This document shows positions 1-8,595 of a stretch of 64,000 nt of DNA, one piece after another. The translations under genes and the position numbers were made by a program. The DNA is from Micromonospora mirobrigensis. GTDB taxonomy: Bacteria > Actinomycetota > Actinomycetes > Mycobacteriales > Micromonosporaceae. A model generated the notes under the pieces. It was not told the DNA's origin. It was given only the letters and a program-made list of their open reading frames with translations, and made no database searches. The first letter of the stretch is position 1, and each line of letters starts with the position of its first letter. The stretch lies in assembly GCF_900091555.1 (NCBI RefSeq), contig NZ_FMCX01000005.1, forward strand, positions 434,001-498,000. Direction: 5' to 3'.

Positions 1-1
1 T

Positions 2-2113
2 GACGCCACCGACCCCGGCCGCCGGGACCCGGGCGCACCCGTCCCGCCACCGACCGACCCCGCGCGGCGCGGTCCCGAAGCCGGAGCGCGTACGCCGCCG
101 GGCGCGACGGATCCCGGCCGCCGGGGCGGAGTCCGTCCGCCGAACGACCCGGCCGCCCCGCAGCAGCGCACGACCGCCCGGGACGACGGCGACCGGTCGC
201 CGACCGGCCGGACCGGCGCCGACGGGCCGGACCCGCGCGTCGGACGGCGGCGGGCCGCCGAGGACGACGCCCCGGTCGTGCCCCGCTCCGGCAACGCCCC
301 ACCCCTGCCGTCGGCGGCGCGGACCGGACCGGCGTCCGGGCGTGGTCCCGCGGCCGGACCGGTGGACCCACCGACCGGCGCCGGGCACCGGGCCGTCACC
401 GAGGCGGGCGCCGAGCGCCCGCAGCGCCCGGCGGACTGGCTGCGCCAGGCCGGCCGGGCTCCGCACACCGACCCCGCCATGCCGGCGGCCGGCCGCTCCG
501 GCCCGCCCGCTCCGGCCGGCCCCGCCCGTCCGCCCGCTCCGGCCGGCCCCGCCCGTCCGCCCGCTCCGGCCGGCCCCGCCCGTCCGCCCGCTCCGGCCGG
601 CCGCGGCGGCGACGCCCGCCGAGGCGCGCCGGCCGGTGAAGCCGGGCCCGTCTCCGGCGTACCGGGCCGCGCCGAGCAGCCGGGACCGGCGCCGCGGCCC
701 GGTGACCCGGTGGCCGGTGCCCCCACCGCGGACCACCCCGGGCGTACCCCGAATCCACGGCCGGGCACCGGTCGCCCGCCGGCGCCGGACCGGCCGGAGC
801 AGCGCGGCACCGCCCGCCCCGGTGCCGGCGCCGGGACGGCCGCAGTGGCCCGGGCCCACGTCGGCCCGCCGGCCGACGCCCCCGCCACGCCGCGCGGTGC
901 GGCCCGTCCAGGCGGCCCGGGCGCCCGGCCCGACGGCCCGGCGGCGCCCGGACCGGTCTACGGCACCGCTCGTCCCGGCCAGCCGGCCGCCCCGCCCCGG
1001 GGACCGGAGCGCGCGGGCACCGACGATCCCGCTGCCCCGCCGGCGCCCGGTGACGGCCGGGGCCCGGCGCCCCGACCGGACACCGATGCGGACCGGCGAC
1101 CGAGCCGCCCCCCGGTGGCCCGCGCCGCCGTGGCCCCGCCCTCCGTGGCCGCCGGGGCCGGCCCGCGACCTGCCGGACCGGCCACCCCGGTGAGCGGCCC
1201 TGGTGCGCCGACCGGTGGTCCGGCCAGCACCGTCGCCGGTCCGCACGGACCCGGCGCGTCGAACGGGCCGGTGGAGCCGACCGACCGGCAGCCCGCGCGG
1301 GCCGGCGTCCCGGTGCCGCGTCCCGCCGAACCGCCGGCGGTGGCCCGGGCGGCCGTCGCCGTCGGCCCCGCCGACCCGGCCGGCCCCCGGCCCGACCCGA
1401 CCAGCGGCCCGCCGCTGCGACCCGGCGCCGAGCCGGACGCCCCCGACGCGCCCCCGTCCGGCGGCGCCCGCTCCGAACTACGCCGCCGGATCCGCGAGCG
1501 CCGGCGCCTGCGGGCGGGCATCCTGGCCCTGGTCAGCCTGGTCATCCTCGGCGCGGTGCCGCTCTACTTCGGCATCCGCACCCTCGCCCACGACCCGGTC
1601 TTCGACTCCCTGGACCAGCTCGGTGTGCCGGAGTGGGCGGCGGCGAAGACCGTCGACGACGTCAGCGGCAGCCGCTGGTGCCTGCTCGACTGCCGGCTGC
1701 GGGAGCGCACCGTGGAGTCGCAGCGCGCACCGAAGGAGACCGCCCAGGTCTACGAGCGGGCGCTGACCGACGCCGGCTGGCGGCCGTGGAAGGTCACCCG
1801 CTGCCCCGAGCAGCCCGCCAAGGGGCGCTACACCTGCTGGCGCCGCGACGAGCTGACCCTCGACCTGTGGGTACGCGAGCCGACCTGCGTACCGCCGCCG
1901 GTCAACGGCGAGCCGGCGATCCCGCCGTCGCCCGTGGCGAAGCCCGCTGCGGGCAAGTGCACCGGATCGTTGGTGTCGGTGAAGGTGCGCAACGCGATCG
2001 ACGACGAGCGGACCCGGCCACAACCGAGCACCGATCCGTCACTCACCGGTGAGGATCCGTTCCCCACCATCACCGACGATCCGCTCGGGGAACTGACACC
2101 TTCACCGTCCTGA
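2..2113 (+). CDS. Proline/alanine-rich single-pass membrane protein (5' end outside the window)
   Basis: The reading frame is open from the first bases with no stop, so the start lies upstream; a GTG at 278 is only an internal candidate. About 470 visible residues are low-complexity Pro/Ala/Gly/Arg, including a nine-residue tandem repeat. A basic stretch and one membrane segment follow (about nt 1500-1600, LALVSLVILGAVPLYFGI). The last ~170 residues look like a folded extracytoplasmic domain with paired cysteines (WCLLDC, RCPEQP, YTCW, PTC, KCTG), ending in a Ser/Thr/Pro/Asp tail. The topology suggests a disordered cytoplasmic N-terminus and an outside Cys-containing domain. I do not recognise a family. 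Extreme GC leaves long spurious frames on both strands here. Confidence 0.75.
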   Translation, partial: DATDPGRRDPGAPVPPPTDPARRGPEAGARTPPGATDPGRRGGVRPPNDPAAPQQRTTARDDGDRSPTGRTGADGPDPRVGRRRAAEDDAPVVPRSGNAPPLPSAARTGPASGRGPAAGPVDPPTGAGHRAVTEAGAERPQRPADWLRQAGRAPHTDPAMPAAGRSGPPAPAGPARPPAPAGPARPPAPAGPARPPAPAGRGGDARRGAPAGEAGPVSGVPGRAEQPGPAPRPGDPVAGAPTADHPGRTPNPRPGTGRPPAPDRPEQRGTARPGAGAGTAAVARAHVGPPADAPATPRGAARPGGPGARPDGPAAPGPVYGTARPGQPAAPPRGPERAGTDDPAAPPAPGDGRGPAPRPDTDADRRPSRPPVARAAVAPPSVAAGAGPRPAGPATPVSGPGAPTGGPASTVAGPHGPGASNGPVEPTDRQPARAGVPVPRPAEPPAVARAAVAVGPADPAGPRPDPTSGPPLRPGAEPDAPDAPPSGGARSELRRRIRERRRLRAGILALVSLVILGAVPLYFGIRTLAHDPVFDSLDQLGVPEWAAAKTVDDVSGSRWCLLDCRLRERTVESQRAPKETAQVYERALTDAGWRPWKVTRCPEQPAKGRYTCWRRDELTLDLWVREPTCVPPPVNGEPAIPPSPVAKPAAGKCTGSLVSVKVRNAIDDERTRPQPSTDPSLTGEDPFPTITDDPLGELTPSPS
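503..601 (+). repeat. 27-bp in-frame tandem repeat coding PPAPAGPAR units
   Basis: Three full 27-bp copies and one partial copy (units near 503, 530, 557 and 584) encode PPAPAGPAR three times and then PPAPAG. The copies look almost identical at the nucleotide level, which suggests recent slippage expansion. Copy number is likely to vary between strains. Confidence 0.85.
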
Positions 2114-2262
2114 GCCGCTTTTCATCACGGACGGTAGGGTCTGGGGCTGGCGTACCCCGCCACCCGCCCACGGCCGATCGCGGACCGGGCGCCGGCGCGG
2201 GTACGACGGTCGCGTGTTCCGAGGACGTCCGGTCCCGGAACCCTGCTTGAGGAGGACATGGC

Positions 2263-2724
2263 GTGGATGGTGGACAGATCGCTGCGCTGATCGCGGCCGG
2301 CGCGTTCCTGATGCTGGTGCTCGTGCTGGCGGTGCCGATCCTGCGGCTGCGACACACCGTGGACGCGACCACCCGCATGATCACCGACCTCAACGAGCGG
2401 ACCACGCCGCTGCTCGGCGACGTCAACACCACCGTGAAGAACGTCAACGTGGCGCTGGAGCAGGTGCAGACCTCGCTTGACGGGGTGAACCTCCAGCTCG
2501 CCAAGGTGGACACCATGACCTCCCACGCGCAGAACGTCACCGCCAACGTGGCGAACCTGGCGACGGTGGTCTCCGCCGCCGCGGCCAACCCGCTGGTGAA
2601 GGTCGCCTCGTTCGGCTACGGCGTGCGCAAGGCCGCCGCGGCCCGCCGGCACGCCGAGACCGAGCGTGAGGTGCGCGACACCATCAAGCAGCAGCGTCGG
2701 GCCGCCAGGCGCGGCAACCGCTGA
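2263..2724 (+). CDS. DUF948 domain-containing membrane protein
   Basis: A 153-residue protein with one N-terminal membrane segment (residues 5-25, IAALIAAGAFLMLVLVLAV). It is followed by a polar helical region rich in V, N, T and L (TTPLLGDVNTTVKNVNVALEQ) that looks like a coiled coil, and a basic tail. This is the DUF948 pattern, of unknown function; in actinobacteria such a gene commonly precedes alaS. The GTG at 2263 was chosen because GAGGAGGA lies 7-14 nt upstream. It probably forms an operon with the next small gene and alaS. Confidence 0.85.
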   Translation: MDGGQIAALIAAGAFLMLVLVLAVPILRLRHTVDATTRMITDLNERTTPLLGDVNTTVKNVNVALEQVQTSLDGVNLQLAKVDTMTSHAQNVTANVANLATVVSAAAANPLVKVASFGYGVRKAAAARRHAETEREVRDTIKQQRRAARRGNR

Positions 2725-2755
2725 CCCGGTCGGCGCGAGCAGGAGGATTGGGAAC

Positions 2756-3061
2756 ATGAGGCGACTGTTCTGGCTGGGCATCGGCCTGGCCGTCGGTGTG
2801 GTGGTGGTCCGCAAGGCCACCCGCACCGCCCAGGCGTACACGCCGGCCGGGATCGCGAGCGGCCTGTCGGAATCCGCTGGCGGCCTGATCGAGTCGCTGC
2901 GTAGCTTCGTGGAGGACGTCCGGGTCGGGATGGCCGAGCGCGAGCAGGAGATCAACGCCGCGTTCGCCCGCGGCGAGGCGTTCGACGACCAGTTCGCCGA
3001 GCTGCGTGAGGACCCGCGCATCGGCGACCGAGAGATCTTTCCGGAGGAGCACCAGCGATGA
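2756..3061 (+). CDS. Small membrane protein, DUF6167-like, upstream of alaS
   Basis: A 101-residue protein with a hydrophobic N-terminus (FWLGIGLAVGVVVV), then a basic and amphipathic segment and an acidic C-terminus. The ATG at 2756 is preceded by AGGAGG at 2741-2746; an earlier in-frame start at 2666 would overlap the upstream gene and lacks a comparable site. The stop overlaps the alaS start as ATGA, indicating translational coupling. Position and shape match the small protein placed between DUF948 and alaS in streptomycetes (DUF6167). Function unknown. Confidence 0.8.
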   Translation: MRRLFWLGIGLAVGVVVVRKATRTAQAYTPAGIASGLSESAGGLIESLRSFVEDVRVGMAEREQEINAAFARGEAFDDQFAELREDPRIGDREIFPEEHQR

Positions 3062-5736
3062 AGACGGCGGAGATCAAGCGGCGGTACCTCGCCCACTTCG
3101 AGGCGAACGGCCACGCCGTGGTGCCGTCCGCTCCGCTGCCCGCCATCAGCGACCCGAACCTGCTGTTCGTCAACGCCGGCATGGTGCAGTTCGTCCCCTA
3201 CTTCCTCGGCCAGCAGGCGCCGGCGTACACCCGCGCGGTGAGCGTCCAGAAGTGCATCCGGACCCCGGACATCGACGAGGTCGGCAAGACCAGCCGGCAC
3301 GGCACGTTCTTCCAGATGAACGGCAACTTCTCCTTCGGTGACTACTTCAAGGACCAGGCGATCCCGTTCGCCTGGGACCTGGTCACCAAGCCGGTCGCCG
3401 AGGGCGGCTTCGGGCTGGACGCGGAGCGGATCTGGCCGACCGTCTACCTCGACGACGACGAGGCGTTCGCCATCTGGCGCTCGGTGGGCGTGCCGGCCGA
3501 ACGGATCGTGCGCCGGGGCAAGAAGGACAACTACTGGTCGATGGGCATCCCCGGGCCGGCGGGTCCGTGCTCCGAGCTGTTCTACGACCGCGGCCCCTCC
3601 TATGGCCGCGAGGGTGGTCCGGAGGTCGACGAGGACCGCTACATGGAGTTCTGGAACCTCGTCTTCATGCAGTACGAGATCGCCGACGTCCGCAGCAAGG
3701 AGGAGTTCCGGATCGTCGGCGAGCTGCCGGCCAAGAACATCGACACCGGCATGGGGCTGGAGCGGATGGCCTCCATCCTCCAGGGCGTCGACAACCTCTA
3801 CGAGATCGACGAGGTCCGGCCGATCCTGGCCAAGGCCGCCGAGCTGACCGGCAAGCGGTACGGCGCCCACTCCGGCCACGTGGCCAGCGAGTCGCACCCG
3901 GACGACGTCCGGCTGCGGGTGATCGCCGACCATGTGCGGACCGCCCTGATGCTGATCGGTGACGGGGTCACCCCCTCCAACGAGGGGCGCGGCTACGTGC
4001 TGCGCCGGATCATGCGCCGGGCGATCCGCGCCGTGCGGCTGCTGGGCTGGCAGGACCGGGCGCTGCCCGAGCTGCTGCCGGTGGCCCGGGACTGCATGTC
4101 CCCGTCGTACCCGGAGCTGTCCGCCGAGTTCGACCGGATCTCCCAGTACGCGTACGCGGAGGAGGACGCGTTCCTGGCGACGCTGCGCTCCGGTACGACG
4201 ATCCTGGACACCGCGATCGCCGAGACCAAGTCGGCGGGGAAGCCGGCGCTCTCCGGTGACAAGGCGTTCCAGCTGCACGACACCTACGGCTTCCCGATCG
4301 ACCTGACCCTGGAGATCGCGGCCGAGCAGGGCCTCCAGGTCGACGCGGAGGGCTTCCGCCGGCTGATGGCCGACCAGCGCAACCGGGCCAAGGCCGACGC
4401 GCGGGCCCGCAAGACCGGGCACACCGACGTGTCGGCGTACCGGTCGGTGCTCGACGACGGCGGCGAGGTGCTCTTCACCGGCTACACCGAGCTGAACCGG
4501 GAGTCCCGGGTCCGGGCGCTGATGTCCGGTGGCGCGGCGGTCGGCGCGGCGGTCGAGGGGGACACCGTCGAGCTGGTGCTCGACGTGACCCCGTTCTACG
4601 CCGAGGGCGGTGGCCAGCAGCCCGACCAGGGTCTGATCACGGTCGGCGGCGGGCAGGTCGAGGTCTTCGACGTGCAGCAGCCGGTGCCGGGGCTGATCGT
4701 GCACCGGGCGCGGGTGCTGCGCGGCGAGGTGCGCGCCGGCGAGACCGGGTACGCCGAGATCGACGCGTCCCGGCGGCGGGCGATCTCCCGCTCGCACACC
4801 GCCACCCACCTGGTGCACCAGACCATGCGCAACTTCCTCGGCGAGTCGGCCACCCAGGCGGGTTCGCTGAACGCCCCGGGCCGGCTGCGGTTCGACTTCA
4901 ACACCCCGACCGGGGTGGCGCCGAGCGTGCTGCACGACGTGGAGCAGCAGGTCAACGAGGTGCTCCTGGCCGACCTGGAGGTGCACGCCTTCATCACCAC
5001 CCAGGAGGAGGCCCGCCGGATCGGCGCGATGGCGCTGTTCGGTGAGAAGTACGGCGAGCGGGTCCGGGTCGTCGAGGTCGGCGACTACGCCCGGGAGCTG
5101 TGCGGTGGCACGCACGTGGCCCGGTCGGCCCAGCTCGGCCTGGTGAAGATCCTCTCCGAGGCGTCGGTCGGCTCCGGTGTCCGGCGGATCGAGGCCCTGG
5201 TGGGGATGGACGCGTTCGGCTTCCTGGCCCGCGAGCACCTGCTGGTCTCCCGGCTGGCGGAGCTGTTCCGGGTGCCGGGAGAGCAGGTCGGCGAGCGGGT
5301 GGAGCAGACCGTGACCCAGCTGCGCGACGCCGAGAAGGAGCTGGAGAAGCTCCGGGCCCAGCTGGTGCTGGGCGGCGCGGCGGCGCTCGCCGGGCAGGCC
5401 AGGGACGTGCGCGGGGTCGCGTACGTCGGCACCGAGGCGCCGGAGGGCGCGGCCGGCAACGACGTGCGGACCCTGGCCCAGGAGATCCGTGGCAAGATCG
5501 ACCCGGCCCGGCCGGCGGTGGTCGCGGTCGCCGCTCGGGCAGGCGGCAAGGCGTCGCTGGTGGTGGCCGTGAACGCGGCGGCCCGCGGTCGTGGTCTTGC
5601 CGCGAACGACCTGGTGAAGGCGGCCTTCTCCGGTCGGGGCGGGGGCAGCCCGGACGTCGCCCAGGGCGGCGGCCTGCCCGCGGCCGAGGCGCCGAACCTG
5701 CTGCTCACGGTCGAGAAGGCGATCGCCGACGCGTGA
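3058..5736 (+). CDS. alaS: Alanyl-tRNA synthetase
   Basis: Class II aminoacyl-tRNA synthetase that charges tRNA-Ala. At 892 residues it is full length. The order is the N-terminal catalytic core (motif 2 region NGNFSFGDYFKDQA; GPCSELFYD), the anticodon-independent tRNA-recognition region, the editing domain with HTATHLVH at about residue 580 and CGGTH at about residue 682 (the zinc/editing residues), and the C-terminal DHHA1-type domain. The ATG overlaps the upstream stop by four bases, and the gene is followed by a strong hairpin before ruvX. Confidence 0.98.
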   Translation: MKTAEIKRRYLAHFEANGHAVVPSAPLPAISDPNLLFVNAGMVQFVPYFLGQQAPAYTRAVSVQKCIRTPDIDEVGKTSRHGTFFQMNGNFSFGDYFKDQAIPFAWDLVTKPVAEGGFGLDAERIWPTVYLDDDEAFAIWRSVGVPAERIVRRGKKDNYWSMGIPGPAGPCSELFYDRGPSYGREGGPEVDEDRYMEFWNLVFMQYEIADVRSKEEFRIVGELPAKNIDTGMGLERMASILQGVDNLYEIDEVRPILAKAAELTGKRYGAHSGHVASESHPDDVRLRVIADHVRTALMLIGDGVTPSNEGRGYVLRRIMRRAIRAVRLLGWQDRALPELLPVARDCMSPSYPELSAEFDRISQYAYAEEDAFLATLRSGTTILDTAIAETKSAGKPALSGDKAFQLHDTYGFPIDLTLEIAAEQGLQVDAEGFRRLMADQRNRAKADARARKTGHTDVSAYRSVLDDGGEVLFTGYTELNRESRVRALMSGGAAVGAAVEGDTVELVLDVTPFYAEGGGQQPDQGLITVGGGQVEVFDVQQPVPGLIVHRARVLRGEVRAGETGYAEIDASRRRAISRSHTATHLVHQTMRNFLGESATQAGSLNAPGRLRFDFNTPTGVAPSVLHDVEQQVNEVLLADLEVHAFITTQEEARRIGAMALFGEKYGERVRVVEVGDYARELCGGTHVARSAQLGLVKILSEASVGSGVRRIEALVGMDAFGFLAREHLLVSRLAELFRVPGEQVGERVEQTVTQLRDAEKELEKLRAQLVLGGAAALAGQARDVRGVAYVGTEAPEGAAGNDVRTLAQEIRGKIDPARPAVVAVAARAGGKASLVVAVNAAARGRGLAANDLVKAAFSGRGGGSPDVAQGGGLPAAEAPNLLLTVEKAIADA

Positions 5737-5752
5737 GAACGTCGCGGATTGC

Positions 5753-5781
5753 CCAGGGCGGACCGACCCGGTCCGCCCTGG
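5753..5781 (+). terminator. Hairpin between alaS and ruvX
   Basis: Perfect 12-bp inverted repeat (CCAGGGCGGACC / GGTCCGCCCTGG) with a five-base loop, 16 nt after the alaS stop. No U tract follows, as is common for actinobacterial terminators. It may end or attenuate alaS transcription before ruvX. Confidence 0.6.
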
Positions 5782-5808
5782 CTCGTCGTTGCGGGGGAGT
5801 GTCCGGTT

Positions 5809-6270
5809 GTGAGTGAGCTGTCCCGAGGCGTCCGGCTCGGCGTGGACGTCGGTCAGGTCCGGGTCGGGGTGGCCCGGTCCGACCCGCACGGCGTGCTCGC
5901 CACCCCGGTGGTCACCCTGGCCCGGGACCTGACCGCCGCGCCGGAGGCGGTGCCGGGCGACATCGCCGAACTGGCGGCGCTCGTCGCCGAGCACGAGGCG
6001 GTGGAGGTGGTCCTCGGTCTTCCGGTCAACCTTGCCGGAAAGGACGGGCCCGCGGCCGTACACGTGCGGGCGTACGCCGACCGTTTGGCCCATGTAATAG
6101 CGCCGGTTCCGGTAACGCTCACCGACGAGAGGATGTCGACGGTGGTCGCCTCTCGTAGGCTTGCCGAGCGCGGCGTCCGAGGGAAACGCCAGCGCGCGGT
6201 GGTCGACCAGGCCGCCGCGGTCGAGATCCTGCAGAGCTGGCTGGAAGCGCAGCGGAGGCGGACGCGATGA
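5809..6270 (+). CDS. ruvX: Putative pre-16S rRNA nuclease / Holliday junction resolvase-like YqgF
   Basis: RNase H-fold protein of the YqgF/RuvX family, associated with maturation of 16S rRNA 5' ends. It shows LGVDVGQVRVGVARSD near the N-terminus, VVLGLPVNLAGKDGPAA, LTDERMSTVVASR, and the C-terminal acidic VDQAAAVEILQ. At 153 residues it is the normal length. GTG at 5809 is chosen because GGGGGAG lies about 12 nt upstream; a start at 5749 would lie inside the upstream hairpin. The stop overlaps mltG as ATGA. Confidence 0.93.
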   Translation: MSELSRGVRLGVDVGQVRVGVARSDPHGVLATPVVTLARDLTAAPEAVPGDIAELAALVAEHEAVEVVLGLPVNLAGKDGPAAVHVRAYADRLAHVIAPVPVTLTDERMSTVVASRRLAERGVRGKRQRAVVDQAAAVEILQSWLEAQRRRTR

Positions 6271-7505
6271 TCGACGATCTGGACCTGGGGTTCGACGACG
6301 AGCCGGACAGGGGGGAGAAGGGGCGCCACCGCAAGGGCTTCGTCGCCAAGCGCAACGGCGGGTCGGGCGGCCGGGGCAGGACGTTCTTCGCCCTGTTCAT
6401 GGCGCTGGTGCTGCTGGGCGGCATCGGCGGCGGCGCGTACGTCGGCTTCGACCGGATCCGTAACCACTTCGTCACCCCCGACTACGACGGCGCGGGCAGC
6501 GGCGAGGCGCAGGTCGAGGTGAAGCGCGGCGACACGGCCACCGACATCGGGGTCAGCCTCTACGACGCGGGCGTGGTGAAGAGCGTCAAGGCGTTCATCA
6601 ACGCCGCCGACGAGAACTCCCGCAGCAAGAACATCCAGGTCGGCCTCTACAAGGTCCGCAAGCAGATGAAGGCCAGCGAGGCGCTGACCATGCTGTTGGA
6701 CCCGAAGAACCGGGTGGTCAGCGGGGTCACCATCCCCGAGGGCACGATCACTCTGGCGATCTACGACAGGCTCTCCAAGCAGACCAAGATCCCGGTGGCC
6801 GAGTTCAAGGCGGCGGCGAAGGACCCGGTGGCGCTGGGCGTCCCGGAGTTCTGGTTCAAGCGTTCCGACGGCAAGAAGTCGCCGCGCAGCCTGGAGGGCT
6901 TCCTCTTCCCGGCGACGTACGAGATCCCGCCGAAGGCGACCGCCGAGCAGATCCTGTCGTTGATGGTGGAGAAGTTCCTCGCTGTCACCGAGGAGATGAA
7001 GTTCGTCGAGACGGTGCAGAGCAAGCGGGGTGGCATCACGCCGTACGAGGCACTGGTCACGGCCTCCATCGCCGAGGCCGAGTCGGTCAACCACCAGGAC
7101 ATGGGCCGGGTCGCCCGGGTTCTCTACAACCGGGTCTACACCGACGACTACCACTGCCACTGCCTGGAGATCGACAGCGCGCTCAACTACTGGAAGCGGC
7201 TGCAGGGGTTGGACCCGAAGGACTCCGACGTCATCAAGCGCAGCGAGTTGTTCGACCCGAAGAACCCGTACCGCACGCACGGGCCGGGCTCGGACGGGCT
7301 GCCGATCACGCCGATCAGCAACCCGGGTGAGGCGGCCCTCAAGGGCGCGATGGACCCGCCGAACACCAAGGACCTCTTCTTCATGACCGTGGACAAGAAG
7401 GGCACCATGGGGTACGGCCGCACCGCGGCCGACTTCGACCGGTTGCAGAAGCAGATGTGCGACAACAAGGTGCTCACGGGATCGAACTGCGCCCGGTTCC
7501 AGTGA
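6267..7505 (+). CDS. mltG: Endolytic murein transglycosylase (YceG-like)
   Basis: Membrane-anchored lytic transglycosylase that cuts nascent glycan strands. The N-terminal ~35 residues are cytoplasmic and highly charged, then one membrane segment (about residues 38-58, FFALFMALVLLGGIGGGAYVG), a LysM-like subdomain, and the YceG catalytic domain. The catalytic glutamate is in ASIAEAES at about residue 270, aligning with the family ASIVE motif. The GFLFPATYEI motif is present. It is 412 residues long and overlaps ruvX by ATGA and aroE by GTGA, so the three are translationally coupled. Confidence 0.95.
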   Translation: MIDDLDLGFDDEPDRGEKGRHRKGFVAKRNGGSGGRGRTFFALFMALVLLGGIGGGAYVGFDRIRNHFVTPDYDGAGSGEAQVEVKRGDTATDIGVSLYDAGVVKSVKAFINAADENSRSKNIQVGLYKVRKQMKASEALTMLLDPKNRVVSGVTIPEGTITLAIYDRLSKQTKIPVAEFKAAAKDPVALGVPEFWFKRSDGKKSPRSLEGFLFPATYEIPPKATAEQILSLMVEKFLAVTEEMKFVETVQSKRGGITPYEALVTASIAEAESVNHQDMGRVARVLYNRVYTDDYHCHCLEIDSALNYWKRLQGLDPKDSDVIKRSELFDPKNPYRTHGPGSDGLPITPISNPGEAALKGAMDPPNTKDLFFMTVDKKGTMGYGRTAADFDRLQKQMCDNKVLTGSNCARFQ

Positions 7506-8314
7506 GGGCGGCGGTCGTCGGGAAGCCGATCGCCCACTCGCTCTCCCCGGTGCTCCACAACGCCGGCTACGCGGCTGCCGGGCTGACCGGCTGGTCGTAC
7601 ACCCGCTTCGAGTGCGCCGCCGACGAGCTGGCGGCCCTGGTCGCCGGCCTGGGCCCGGAGTGGGCCGGGCTGTCGGTGACCATGCCGGGCAAGGAGGCCG
7701 CGCTCGCGGTGGCCGACGAGGTCTCGCCGGTCGCCGCCGCGGTCGGCGCGGCCAACACGTTGGTACGCCGACCCGACGGCACCTGGTACGCCGACAACAC
7801 CGACGTGGCCGGCATGGTGGAGGTGCTCACCGGCGCCGGGGTGGGCCGGGGCGCGACGGTGACCGTGCTCGGCGCCGGCGGCACCGCCCGGGCGGCGCTG
7901 GCCGCGGCGGCCCGGCTCGGCGCGGCCGGGGTGACCGTGGTGGCCCGCCGTCCCGAGGCGGTGACCGAGCTCGAACCGGTGGCCCGCGCCGTCGGCGTCG
8001 CGCTGGCCGGCGCGCCCTGGCCGGCGGCCCCGACCCTGGTCGACGCGGACGTGGTGGTCTCCACCGTGCCCCGCGGCGTCGCCGACCCGCTGGCCGGCGG
8101 GCTGCGCTGGCGCTCCGGCACGGTCTGTTTCGACGCGCTGTACGACCCGTGGCCCACCCCGCTGGCCGCGTCGGCCGCAGCGGCCGGTTGCCCGGTGGTC
8201 TCCGGTCTCGACCTGCTGCTGGCCCAGGCGGTCGGCCAGTTCGAGCAGTTCACCGGGGTGCCCGCACCCCGGGGGGCGATGGCGGTCGCCCTGGCCGCGG
8301 CCGGCCGCCCCTGA
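7502..8314 (+). CDS. aroE: Shikimate dehydrogenase
   Basis: NADPH-dependent reduction of 3-dehydroshikimate to shikimate in chorismate synthesis. Visible motifs are the substrate-binding AVVGKPIAHSLSPVLHN at the N-terminus, SVTMPGKEAAL with the catalytic lysine, NTDVAGM, the nucleotide-binding LGAGGTARAAL, and LLLAQAVGQFEQFTG near the end. It has 270 residues from GTG 7502, which overlaps the mltG stop. The other aro genes resume only at 22.1 kb, so the usual aroE-aroC adjacency is broken by the glycan island. Confidence 0.96.
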   Translation: MRAAVVGKPIAHSLSPVLHNAGYAAAGLTGWSYTRFECAADELAALVAGLGPEWAGLSVTMPGKEAALAVADEVSPVAAAVGAANTLVRRPDGTWYADNTDVAGMVEVLTGAGVGRGATVTVLGAGGTARAALAAAARLGAAGVTVVARRPEAVTELEPVARAVGVALAGAPWPAAPTLVDADVVVSTVPRGVADPLAGGLRWRSGTVCFDALYDPWPTPLAASAAAAGCPVVSGLDLLLAQAVGQFEQFTGVPAPRGAMAVALAAAGRP

Positions 8315-8345
8315 CCTCCGTGGTCCGGATCTGCGTCACCCCGCG

Positions 8346-8400
8346 TTGCGGCGAGTCGGCCGGTCCCGGGGCGCGGACCCGCCGTTTTGCGGCAAGTCGG
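8346..8400. repeat. Direct repeat TTGCGGCRAGTCGG, two copies
   Basis: TTGCGGCGAGTCGG (8346-8359) and TTGCGGCAAGTCGG (8387-8400) match at 13 of 14 bases with a 41-bp period, about four helical turns. They lie in the 281-bp gap between aroE and the glycan island. They could be regulator-binding sites; no regulator gene is adjacent. Confidence 0.5.
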
Positions 8401-8473
8401 TCTGCCCCCGAGGCCCGGTCGGGGGTGTCGCATGGGGACGGTGGCGTCCGGTAATCGGGCGTTCGCCCCTGGT

Positions 8474-8496
8474 TTTCTTAGCCTTCGCTTAAGAAA
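8474..8496. promoter_or_regulatory. AT-rich inverted repeat upstream of the glycan island
   Basis: TTTCTTA and TAAGAAA form a perfect 7-bp inverted repeat around a nine-base centre. It is strikingly AT-rich for this chromosome and sits about 100 bp before the first island gene. It fits an operator or upstream activator site; function is inferred from position only. Confidence 0.45.
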
Positions 8497-8517
8497 CGTT
8501 GACGTCCGGCTGTCAGG

Positions 8518-8548
8518 TTGGTCGCGTACCGTGACCGGTCGATAGGCT
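8518..8548 (+). promoter_or_regulatory. Candidate promoter for the glycan island
   Basis: A -10-like TAGGCT lies at 8543-8548, with a weak TTGGTC at 8518-8523 (19-bp spacer). Transcription from it would give a leader of roughly 40 nt before the TTG start at 8596. Confidence 0.35.
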
Positions 8549-8595
8549 CCGGCACGGCTCCACCCCGCCGCCTCAGTAGACCCAGGGGGTCCTCC

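Noticed and set aside
503..601. Possible CRISPR-like array
   Set aside because: The 27-bp repeats are contiguous with no spacers and keep the coding frame (PPAPAGPAR), so they are a protein tandem repeat.
2125..6093. A 1322-codon open frame on the minus strand opposite alaS and ruvX
   Set aside because: Its translation is a low-complexity Arg/Gly/His/Pro/Leu/Asp mix typical of the antisense of GC-rich genes; alaS and its neighbours on the plus strand have full conserved motifs.
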